Part shown: positions 57,482-64,000 of the stretch, in pieces
How the letters are laid out: every line of letters starts with the position of its first letter
Numbering within the stretch: position 1 is the stretch's first letter
Assembly (NCBI GenBank): GCA_020637795.1
Contig: JACKJT010000002.1
Location: 372,001 to 436,000 of the forward strand
DNA length: 64,000 nt
Source of the DNA: Hoeflea sp.
GTDB taxonomy: Bacteria > Pseudomonadota > Alphaproteobacteria > Rhizobiales > Rhizobiaceae
Direction of reading: 5' to 3'
The notes under the pieces: generated by a model
The model's database searches: none
What the model was told of the DNA's origin: nothing
Seen by the model: the letters and a program-made list of their open reading frames with translations, nothing else
Position numbers and translations under genes: made by a program

Positions 57482-57541
57482 CATGTTGCGGCCAACAAAT
57501 GCGGACTTCCCTGCTCTTCTGTGCCTAACCCACAGCCAGCC

Positions 57542-58285
57542 TCAGGCAGACCGGGCGGCGATCTCGTCGGCGATCGCGCCGTTCAATACTTGTTCGAGCC
57601 GGGAAAGCGCACGCGCTGCCACCAGCCCATCCATCACCCTGTGGTCAAAGGTGATCCGCACTTCGATGCATCCATCAGCGTCGAACACGCCATAGGTCAG
57701 GACGGCCGGCAACGGTGAGAGAATGCGCTTGGAGATGGCGTTCTCGCTCATCAGCGAGGTGAGAAGAAAGGTGCCGAAATAATTGGCCCGCAGGCGGCCC
57801 CAATTGAGAACGGTCCACCAGATCATGCGGCGCAACGGCCTTGGCAACCGGGCCACGCGCAACATGCGCGAAAACTCGGGAACCTCGGCGACCGGGCTTG
57901 CGGCCTGCCGTCTCACTGCCTGGCTTATCTCGGAAAGCGGAAGTCTCTCGGGGCTCTTGACCAGTGCGGACAACAGGGCTTCCTCGCCGTCATGCTCACG
58001 CTCGAGGATGATCGATGCAACCGGGCTCTCATATTCGTAGAAACTCGGCCACGGCAGTTTGACATAGGCGCGCCGCAGCCGCGGCTCTTCCATGCAGACC
58101 ACCGCGAAGGCCTTTGCGAACACGGCTGCCCATATCGGGCGTTCGACGGCGCGTTTGCGCACTTCTATCAAGCTCGCAAGATCGATCCGCCTTTCGACGG
58201 TTACCAAGGGCAGGTCGCGTGAAAACCACATGTAGTCCGCGACCAGCCGGCGTGCGGGGGAAAGGCTCACATGGCGGCCGCGCAT
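57542..58285 (-). CDS. Stand-alone E2-type (2-oxoacid dehydrogenase) acyltransferase domain protein
   Basis: A 247-residue protein corresponding to only the catalytic domain of dihydrolipoamide acyltransferases. The catalytic His-Asp motif is FDHRVMDGLVAARAL near residue 220. There is no lipoyl or subunit-binding domain and no E1/E3 genes nearby. ATG 58285 is preceded by GGAG at correct spacing; an ATG at 58324 lacks one. A cousin role such as acyltransfer to a lipid or a small molecule is possible. The next gene upstream on this strand encodes a DUF2156 protein. Confidence 0.85.
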   Translation of the reverse strand: MRGRHVSLSPARRLVADYMWFSRDLPLVTVERRIDLASLIEVRKRAVERPIWAAVFAKAFAVVCMEEPRLRRAYVKLPWPSFYEYESPVASIILEREHDGEEALLSALVKSPERLPLSEISQAVRRQAASPVAEVPEFSRMLRVARLPRPLRRMIWWTVLNWGRLRANYFGTFLLTSLMSENAISKRILSPLPAVLTYGVFDADGCIEVRITFDHRVMDGLVAARALSRLEQVLNGAIADEIAARSA

Positions 58286-58503
58286 CAAGATCTCCGTATG
58301 TCCGAGTGCCTGTTGGTAGTTCATCCGGCACGCCGGCGTGCAGCTGCGATCAGCCCGCCAAGCCGTCTGGCAGGCCACACCGGGCGGCGTTGGGTAGCAT
58401 CTGGATCGCGCCCGCGGCAAGCCTTTACGGCGCTGGTGCAGCGTCCCGCCTGGCGCGGAACGTCACCCTGCACGATATCCGGTCCCGATCGAATGAACCG
58501 CCT

Positions 58504-59514
58504 TCACACGAGGCGGCAGGCCCACATCAGTTTCAGCAGGCGCGGCAGGCTCGGCAAGGTGTTGAAGGCGTAATAGGTCTGGCGGTCTTCTCCGCCATAG
58601 CTCGCCTTGTGCTTGGCGAGGTTCTGCGATGGGTAGACGAAACGGTTGATCAGGGAGTTGGTGTACATCCAGCGGAATCCGCGCCGGACGAGCCAGTTCT
58701 TCTCGAAAGTCCTGTCCCCGATCTTGTGAAACGGCGAAAGCCCGAGATGGAGATGGGCGACGCCTTCGGCCTGGAATGTCTCGATGGCGGTCCGCACTAT
58801 GAAATAGGCCGCCAGCGGATCCGATGTCGGCAACCATCGCCGCGTAGCTGAAAGATAACCGGTCACCCGTCCCTTCTCGTAGACCGGATCGAAAACGGCA
58901 AACCCCTCCGGCACGCCGTCGGGATTCAGCAGGAAAAACTTGCGTACCCCCGGCTCATCGGCAAGCACGACCGGGCGCACGAGGAAGCGCAAATCCCGGC
59001 TCCTGGCGACCCGGGTGCTTTTCCACGCTTGCGAGATCGCCTGCAGATCGGCCGGCCTGAGATCGCCCACCGGTATTTCGCGGACTTGATAGCCGCGTGC
59101 GGTCAACCGGTTGGATGCCGTGCGATAGCTCCGCAGTTGCGGTCCACGGAAAGAAAACGTCTTGAGATCGACAATGCTCTCGCATCCGAAATCGTTCACG
59201 TTGAAGGAGCGCTTCGAAAGGATTTCGGCGGTTTTCAACGAAGCCTGGCAGAAAACGACATCGGAATGGCTGGCGAGAAAGCTGTCGATGAGCGCTTCGT
59301 GACGGCCCGGTTCGGCAATGGGATCGGCAAGCACGAAAGCCGTCCTTCCCACCATCTTGTAAGCCATGAAGCCCTGCTCGTCGCCGAAATGCCGAAGACC
59401 CGGCTGGAACGCGACCGAATACGCGATCGGGAAACCGCCATGCTGCCTCAGCAGCTCAAGTCGGACGTCGTCTAAGATGTCTTCCATACTGGCCTGAACA
59501 AACGGTTTGAGCAT
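58504..59514 (-). CDS. DUF2156/MprF-like C-terminal domain protein
   Basis: A 336-residue cytoplasmic protein resembling the phosphatidylglycerol lysyltransferase domain of MprF: LLRQHGGFPIAYSVAFQPGLRHF, GFMAYKMVGRTAFVLADPIAEP, FVLADP, FGCESIVDLKTFSFRG, and FLLNPDGVPEGFAVFDP in a two-GNAT-fold layout. MprF enzymes attach amino acids to lipids; this protein lacks the membrane flippase part, so another acceptor is possible. The start at 59514 is uncertain; ATG 59487 is an alternative. Confidence 0.85.
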   Translation of the reverse strand: MLKPFVQASMEDILDDVRLELLRQHGGFPIAYSVAFQPGLRHFGDEQGFMAYKMVGRTAFVLADPIAEPGRHEALIDSFLASHSDVVFCQASLKTAEILSKRSFNVNDFGCESIVDLKTFSFRGPQLRSYRTASNRLTARGYQVREIPVGDLRPADLQAISQAWKSTRVARSRDLRFLVRPVVLADEPGVRKFFLLNPDGVPEGFAVFDPVYEKGRVTGYLSATRRWLPTSDPLAAYFIVRTAIETFQAEGVAHLHLGLSPFHKIGDRTFEKNWLVRRGFRWMYTNSLINRFVYPSQNLAKHKASYGGEDRQTYYAFNTLPSLPRLLKLMWACRLV

Positions 59515-59979
59515 AATGGGGACAACTGCCCCGTGTGCATTTCATAGCGCAGCAATGACGCGATTGACCATCGCTTTGTTCGGGCTGGCGCAAGACATCC
59601 AGGGTTTATGTTCAACCGCAGAACGCAACCGTAATCGACTCGCCAATGTGGCCTTGCCGCTTCCCGCCCTCGCCGGTTCGGCTTTCACGGCCAGTCTCCT
59701 ACGGCTCTCAACAGTGCCTGGCCTGTGCTGGACGCTGCCCCGAAGGCGCATTTTTGCGGCCGCCCCGACCTCCGGCCGGGCAATGCGGCAGCGACGGAAT
59801 GGTTGCCAAACGCTGAAATCCGTCGGCGGTTTTTTATTCTTGTTTTAGATTCATTTTATGCCAGTTTTATACTTGTTTGAATTGCATTAGTCTCAATTAA
59901 GTACTTAATTATACTGGTATTTTTTGCACCATGTCAAAGTCTGCGTGGCATTGTTGTCCCATAACGGGGAAACAACACA
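59515..59979. promoter_or_regulatory. Divergent region upstream of the BTLCP gene
   Basis: A 465-base intergenic region; its right half (59830-59979) is very AT-rich for this genome and probably carries the BTLCP promoter. Contains a perfect 16-base palindrome (separate entry). No gene supported. Confidence 0.45.
59895..59910. promoter_or_regulatory. Perfect 16-bp palindrome AATTAAGTACTTAATT
   Basis: An uninterrupted palindrome 70 bases before the BTLCP start codon, in AT-rich DNA. Size and position suit a dimeric repressor operator overlapping a promoter. No known regulator consensus was recognised. Confidence 0.4.
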
Positions 59980-60591
59980 ATGCACAAACAAGTACAAGCA
60001 ATGGGGAAAATTGCTGCGGCGTTTGGCCTGGCAATCACTGTCAACACAGCTGCTGCGGCAGCACCTACCAATCTGGTCGCGGCCGGAAACACAAATCCGC
60101 CGATTGGCCATTTCGAGTTCTGCAAGACCTATCCGGATGAATGCACTTCGCTTGGCCGCGACCCTGGTCCCATGGCGCTGACGCGAAAGCGCTGGGCGAC
60201 CATGCTGGAGATCAACGCACGCGTGAACCAGAGCATCCGGCCTGACACCGACCTCAACATCTACGGCGTCGAGGAGCTCTGGTCCTACCCGCGCTCCGTC
60301 GGAGATTGCGAGGACTACGTGCTTCTCAAGCGGCACATGCTGATGGAAAAAGGCTTCTCGCCGAAAGACCTGCTGATAACCGTGGTTCTCCAGCCCAACG
60401 GCGACGGCCATGCGGTGCTGACGGTGCGGACTGACTACGGCGACTACATTCTCGACAACATGCGCGGCGATGTCCGTCTCTGGTCGGAAACCGGCTACAC
60501 CTTCGTCAAGCGGCAATCTTCCGAGCACGCGGCGCGCTGGACCAAGCTCGGACCGGGATCGGCCACCGCCGTCGGTACCGTCAAGAACTGA
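59980..60591 (+). CDS. Bacterial transglutaminase-like cysteine peptidase (BTLCP)
   Basis: A 203-residue exported protein (signal-like MGKIAAAFGLAITVNTAAAAA). The triad is Cys110 in SVGDCEDYVLLKR, His144 in GDGHAVL and Asp159 in YILDN, the BTLCP/DUF920 arrangement shared with LapG, which cleaves adhesins under c-di-GMP control. No LapD-like gene is nearby, though a PilZ gene is 2.5 kb away. A hairpin follows the stop. Confidence 0.93.
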   Translation: MHKQVQAMGKIAAAFGLAITVNTAAAAAPTNLVAAGNTNPPIGHFEFCKTYPDECTSLGRDPGPMALTRKRWATMLEINARVNQSIRPDTDLNIYGVEELWSYPRSVGDCEDYVLLKRHMLMEKGFSPKDLLITVVLQPNGDGHAVLTVRTDYGDYILDNMRGDVRLWSETGYTFVKRQSSEHAARWTKLGPGSATAVGTVKN

Positions 60592-60725
60592 TCTTCACGT
60601 CCCGGACCAAAGGCTCGCGGGGGCCGTCCGGTACGACACGAACAGGAGCCGTCCGCATCCATTGCGCGCGGTTCAGGGTTAGGCTCTGGTCGAGTCCCCA
60701 TGCTTCCCCGCAACGGCCAGGCCTC

Positions 60726-60757
60726 GAGCCGACCCCAATGTCCCCTGGGGTCGGCTC
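60726..60757 (+). terminator. Strong hairpin between BTLCP and gamma-carbonic anhydrase genes
   Basis: Twelve-base perfect arms GAGCCGACCCCA and TGGGGTCGGCTC with an eight-base loop, between convergent genes. Only a short T stretch follows, so termination may be bidirectional and imperfect. Confidence 0.5.
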
Positions 60758-60789
60758 CTTCATTTCTGCAGAACGACGGGGATGACGCG

Positions 60790-61317
60790 TCAGTCGATGC
60801 GTTTGAGGCCCTTGGCAAACCGCCTGGCGTTCTCGACATAATGGCTGGCTGACAGCTTCAGCATCGCCTCGCTGTCGGCGCCAAGCGTTTTGACCACTTT
60901 CGCGGGCGAGCCGACCACCAGCGAATTGTCCGGAATGACCTTGCCTTCGGTGACCAGGGCCCCGGCCCCGATCAGGCAATTCTCGCCGATCTTCGCGCCG
61001 TTCAGCACAGTCGCCCCCATGCCGACCAGGCTGTTGTTGCCGATCGTGCAGCCGTGCAGAATCGCCGCATGGCCGATGGTGCAGCCTTTGCCGATCAGCA
61101 GCGGAAATCCCAGGTCCGTATGCAGAACGCAATTTTCCTGGATATTGGATCCTTCGCCGACGGTGATCGATTCATTGTCGCCGCGCAGGACCGCGCCGAA
61201 CCAGATGCCTGCGCCCTCCTCCAGAATCACGTTGCCGATGACCTGGGCGCTGTCCGCAACATAGTAGAATCCAGCCGGCAGCTTCGGTTGTTTCCCATCC
61301 AGACTGTAGATTGCCAT
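60790..61317 (-). CDS. Gamma-carbonic anhydrase family protein
   Basis: A 175-residue left-handed beta-helix protein of hexapeptide repeats: VIGNVILEEGAGIWFGAVLRGD, NIQENCVLHTD, IGKGCTIGHAAILHGCTIGNNSLVGMGA. The zinc-binding histidines are the His residues of LHTD, IGHAA and LHGC. ATG 61317 has GAGGG seven bases upstream. Such YrdA/PaaY-like proteins may hydrate CO2 or act as acyltransferases. Not linked to a clear pathway here. Confidence 0.93.
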   Translation of the reverse strand: MAIYSLDGKQPKLPAGFYYVADSAQVIGNVILEEGAGIWFGAVLRGDNESITVGEGSNIQENCVLHTDLGFPLLIGKGCTIGHAAILHGCTIGNNSLVGMGATVLNGAKIGENCLIGAGALVTEGKVIPDNSLVVGSPAKVVKTLGADSEAMLKLSASHYVENARRFAKGLKRID

Positions 61318-61480
61318 TCGCATTCCCTCTTTCTTGCGTCGCCGCATCCAACGACATCTCCAACCGCTCTTTAAAGCGTTTGGGCGTGAGATGGTATGGT
61401 TCTGTTCCAGGATAGCGGTTTCGATCGCCTCCGACGGCGGGCATAGAGGCAATGCGGCGGATCGGCGCCGACCAAGAGAC

Positions 61481-61816
61481 TCAGGCCAGGAAATAGCCAC
61501 TCGCGAAAGCCATCTGCAGCACGATCACGCCTGAACACATCGACCAGCCGGCTGCGACCAGCGCCAAAACCACATAGAGCGGCAGCGAAACCAGGCCGGC
61601 CCGCCAGTTCCTGAACCCGTTGGCCAGCAGAAGCCGCGGCCCCACCAGCGCCGCCAGGGCAAGCTCGGCGCCGAGCCGGAACGGCCGCGCCGGCATTCCG
61701 GCAAGTTCGGGCTCCCGCCACCCGGCTAGCCGGACGATTTCAAGTCCGACCCAGGCTGCGGCAAATCCGGTGGCCATTGCAAATATCGCGGCAAGGAAGT
61801 CGAGGGAATAAATCAT
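61481..61816 (-). CDS. Small membrane protein of unknown function
   Basis: A 111-residue protein with three predicted helices (FLAAIFAMATGFAAAWVGLEI, FRLGAELALAALVGPRLLL, LPLYVVLALVAAGWSMCSGVIVL). Conserved arginine/proline loops (GMPARPFRLGA) suggest a real gene. No family recognised. It diverges from the next gene by 106 bases. Confidence 0.75.
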   Translation of the reverse strand: MIYSLDFLAAIFAMATGFAAAWVGLEIVRLAGWREPELAGMPARPFRLGAELALAALVGPRLLLANGFRNWRAGLVSLPLYVVLALVAAGWSMCSGVIVLQMAFASGYFLA

Positions 61817-61922
61817 TGGTTAACCATGTCCGGTCCAGAGTTGAGGCTCGTCAACCCGTCCTGCAAGCGCCATGCCGCGGCCGGATGTCCCATACTGGCA
61901 CAGATCAAAGCAACCGGCACCC

Positions 61923-62660
61923 ATGTCCGACACCTCCTCCACCATCGAACACGCGCCGCTTCTCTCGCCCCGCTTCATCTGGAAACTGACCGCCGTCATT
62001 CTGGTGATGTGCCTCATCACCCTGGCGATTGCGGTGACCGGACGGATGATCGGAAAAAGCATTTCCTATGCCGGCAACACGGCAGACCGGACCCTGCAGG
62101 AGATCGTAATCGGCAATGATGTCATCAGCCTGCCGTCGAACGTGATCCGCTTCGAGAGCCAGCGTGTCTCGGGCGCCCAGACCGCGGTGGACACCTATTT
62201 CTCGTGGCCTGGGATGGAAGGATACAGCGAAGCCCGGCGCGACATATTCAACCAGACCCAGTCGGCCAACGGGCTCATTTTTACCCGGATCGCGCAGGCA
62301 ACCATGTCCCGCGACATGTCGGGCCGTTTCACGCCGATCTACAAGAGACTGACAGATGGGCCGCCAATTTCCGGACCGAGCGGTCTGGATTCGTTCCGGC
62401 TGCGGCCGGGGGCCGGTTATGCCAACGAATTGATGTATGTGGAACGGGCGGGTGGCGAACGGCCCTATGCCGTTCGGTGCCTGGTGGAAGAGCCGTCGGG
62501 AGCGGACAACAGCTTCACCACCCAGACAGGCTGCCAGCGCGACATTTTTATCGGCAAGGATCTGTCGGTCACTTACCGGTTCTCGATCGATCTTCTGCCG
62601 CATTGGCAGGAGATCGAGCACGACATCCGCAAGCGCCTCGAGGCGGCGCTGGTCAGGTGA
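61923..62660 (+). CDS. Conserved hypothetical protein, one membrane anchor
   Basis: A 245-residue protein. A single helix (FIWKLTAVILVMCLITLAIAVTG) near residues 18-40 anchors a periplasmic domain of about 200 residues with many charged and aromatic residues (TYFSWPGMEGYSEARRDIFN, IFTRIAQATMSRDMSGRF). Two Cys (VRCLVEEP, TGCQRDIF) may form a disulfide. It is reminiscent of small rhizobial envelope proteins. The stop overlaps the convergent DUF3126 gene by eight bases. Confidence 0.82.
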   Translation: MSDTSSTIEHAPLLSPRFIWKLTAVILVMCLITLAIAVTGRMIGKSISYAGNTADRTLQEIVIGNDVISLPSNVIRFESQRVSGAQTAVDTYFSWPGMEGYSEARRDIFNQTQSANGLIFTRIAQATMSRDMSGRFTPIYKRLTDGPPISGPSGLDSFRLRPGAGYANELMYVERAGGERPYAVRCLVEEPSGADNSFTTQTGCQRDIFIGKDLSVTYRFSIDLLPHWQEIEHDIRKRLEAALVR

Positions 62661-62859
62661 GGTCGACGTCGAGGATCGCCATCGAGAAATTGTAGGACAG
62701 GTCGCCATCCTCGTCGTCACGGAAAACGATGCCGAGGAATTCGTCGCCCAGATAGACCTCAGCCGAATCGTCCTTGCGGGGACGGGCCTTGACCACCATC
62801 TGCGCATTGAAAATACGCTTGAAATAGGCGTCCAGCTTTTTGATTTCGTCCGGTTTCAC
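62653..62859 (-). CDS. DUF3126 family protein
   Basis: A 68-residue protein: MKPDEIKKLDAYFKRIFN, AQMVVKARPRKDDSAEVYLGDEFLGI and DEDGDLSYNFSMAILD match DUF3126, a small alphaproteobacterial family almost always next to cysE. Here too it lies 114 bases downstream of cysE. Function unknown. Confidence 0.93.
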   Translation of the reverse strand: MKPDEIKKLDAYFKRIFNAQMVVKARPRKDDSAEVYLGDEFLGIVFRDDEDGDLSYNFSMAILDVDLT

Positions 62860-62973
62860 AGCACTCTCCTGGGCAATTGTGTTCGCCGGGCTTGTGACAC
62901 GTCAGGCAGGCCAAATCAAACCCGCGTTCCGGTTTTCAAGAGATTATCGCGGCGCGATGTGACGGCGCCGGTC

Positions 62974-63798
62974 TCAGGCGCCGTTGTTGAGCATCTGGTC
63001 CATCGCCCGCGACGGCTCCTCGCACCCCGCGGTTCCGACAACCCGGGCGGGGACCCCAGCCACGGTGGAATTCGGCGGCACCGGCTTGAGCACCACAGAC
63101 CCTGCCGCCACACGGCTGCAATGCCCGATCTCGATATTGCCGAGCACTTTCGCACCCGCGCCGATGAGCACGCCGTCTCTGATCTTGGGGTGACGGTCAC
63201 CGGTCTCCTTGCCGGTTCCGCCAAGCGTAACGCCTTGAAGAATGGAGACATTATCGCCAATCGTCGCGGTCATGCCGACCACCAGACCGGTCGCATGATC
63301 GAGGAACAACCCCTTGCCAACCTTTGCCGCAGGATGAATGTCCGTCTGGAAAATTTCCGAAGACCGGCTTTGCAGGTAGAGCGCCAGATCCACCCGGCCC
63401 TTGCCCCACAGCCAATGGGCAAGACGGTGTGTCTGGATGGCGTGGAACCCCTTGAAATAGAGCACCGGCTGGATGAACCGGGTGCAGGCCGGGTCGCGGT
63501 CATAGACGGCCTGAATGTCGACACGCAGAACGGCACCCCAATCGCGCCAGTCGCTGACCATTTCCAGGAAGGTCTGCCGCAGCAGATTGGCCTGCAGATC
63601 CTGGTGATCGAGCCGCTCGCAGACCCGGTGAATGACCGCTTCCTCCAGCGACGGCTGGTTCAGAACGGTCGAATAGAGAAAGGCCGCAAGCAGCGGATCC
63701 TGTGCAATGGACCGTTCGGCCTCGAGACGAATCGAATCCCAGATGGGATCAATGGCCTTGACGGATTCGCCCGCCCGCACGCCTGATTTCGCTGACAT
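62974..63798 (-). CDS. cysE: Serine O-acetyltransferase
   Basis: A 274-residue CysE, making O-acetylserine for cysteine synthesis. N-terminal helices (DPIWDSIRLEAERSIAQDPLLAAFLYSTVL), then the left-handed beta-helix with the active-site region FLDHATGLVVGMTATIGDNVSILQGVTLGGTG and HPKIRDGVLIGAGAKVLG. The ATG at 63798 has GGAGG just upstream; longer starts are possible. The C-terminal tail is shorter than in E. coli and lacks an obvious terminal Ile, which binds CysK. Confidence 0.96.
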   Translation of the reverse strand: MSAKSGVRAGESVKAIDPIWDSIRLEAERSIAQDPLLAAFLYSTVLNQPSLEEAVIHRVCERLDHQDLQANLLRQTFLEMVSDWRDWGAVLRVDIQAVYDRDPACTRFIQPVLYFKGFHAIQTHRLAHWLWGKGRVDLALYLQSRSSEIFQTDIHPAAKVGKGLFLDHATGLVVGMTATIGDNVSILQGVTLGGTGKETGDRHPKIRDGVLIGAGAKVLGNIEIGHCSRVAAGSVVLKPVPPNSTVAGVPARVVGTAGCEEPSRAMDQMLNNGA

Positions 63799-63895
63799 TG
63801 CCGCCTCCGGGCTGGTTTGCATCTTCAGCGCCACGCCTGTTTCTCCAAACGCACTGGATACGCTGAAGCGCATTGATAAGGTGTCCATGACCGAT

Positions 63896-63917
63896 GTTCA
63901 AATGAAGACATTTGAAC
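63896..63917. promoter_or_regulatory. Dyad upstream of cysE
   Basis: Perfect nine-base arms GTTCAAATG and CATTTGAAC around AAGA, 98 bases before the cysE start and near the right edge, where a divergent gene probably begins outside the window. An operator candidate for one or both genes. Confidence 0.4.
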
Positions 63918-64000
63918 GCAGCCTTCAATTGAAGATAAGACACAACGCTGAAAAAACAAATGGGCGGATGAAATGGACGTAAACATATCCTTTGCGGAGG

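Noticed and set aside
63974..64000. ATG at 63974 as the start of a plus-strand gene at the right edge
   Set aside because: Only nine codons are visible; the GGAGG at the very end could equally be the ribosome site of a gene starting outside.

Overview
The window looks like chromosomal DNA of a GC-rich alphaproteobacterium of the order Hyphomicrobiales (Rhizobiales), probably near Rhizobiaceae/Phyllobacteriaceae (a Hoeflea-like organism would fit, but the genus is a guess). The reasons are the gene order coaD-ppi-ppi-queA-tgt, a glnB-glnA pair behind a sigma-54 promoter, a GTTC-N7-GTTC LexA box between ssb and uvrA, and many small rhizobial families (DUF1488, DUF2267, DUF2336, DUF3126, BTLCP, PilZ). 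I saw no rRNA, tRNA, CRISPR array, insertion sequence, integrase or prophage gene.

Layout. 0-2.6 kb: end of an acyl-CoA dehydrogenase gene followed by two MDR-family oxidoreductases in one operon. 2.7-5.0 kb: small exported proteins, a Gre-family factor and lipoproteins. 5.1-9.1 kb (minus): coaD, two cyclophilins, then queA and tgt (queuosine tRNA modification), with a terminator between the cyclophilins and queA. 9.2-13.7 kb: small or accessory genes (DUF1488, two basic/small proteins, a transglutaminase, a VOC protein, a YafY/WYL regulator, a hemerythrin-like protein). 13.9-16.8 kb: gyrA. 17-19.3 kb: marC, DUF1905, a poorly coding and lower-GC stretch, and a VOC protein. 19.4-23.2 kb: divergent ssb and uvrA sharing an SOS box. 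23.4-31.5 kb: hsp20 with a leader hairpin that hides its ribosome binding site, DUF72, an SDR, an Fsr-like exporter with a divergent AraC regulator, a Na/Pi transporter, and the NAD(P)HX repair enzyme. 31.7-33.7 kb: glnB-glnA. 33.7-40.3 kb (minus): a TAXI binding protein, a coiled-coil membrane protein, a tight operon of small flippase-like transporter, epimerase and class III aminotransferase, and an exported hydrolase. 40.3-43.6 kb: parE and a convergent DUF2336 gene. 43.9-46.5 kb: MaoC hydratase with CoA-ester lyase, then nitroreductase with flavin reductase. 46.6-51.8 kb: an exported protein, an acyltransferase, and an operon of Fe-S scaffold, yidD, DUF2267 and thrS. 52-55.8 kb: folE, hisI, patatin, CBS and rhomboid genes. 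56-64 kb: PAS and PilZ proteins, an E2-like acyltransferase, a DUF2156 protein, a BTLCP protease, gamma-carbonic anhydrase, small membrane proteins, DUF3126 and cysE.

Most of the window is housekeeping: nucleotide and tRNA metabolism, DNA topology and repair, and nitrogen assimilation. The points most worth a second look are the hairpin over the hsp20 Shine-Dalgarno, an orphan minus-strand terminator with two further stem-loops upstream of the rhomboid gene (small RNA or attenuator), a Tgt that has lost three of its four zinc ligands, glutamine at the quinolone position of GyrA, and an uncharacterised transporter-epimerase-aminotransferase operon.
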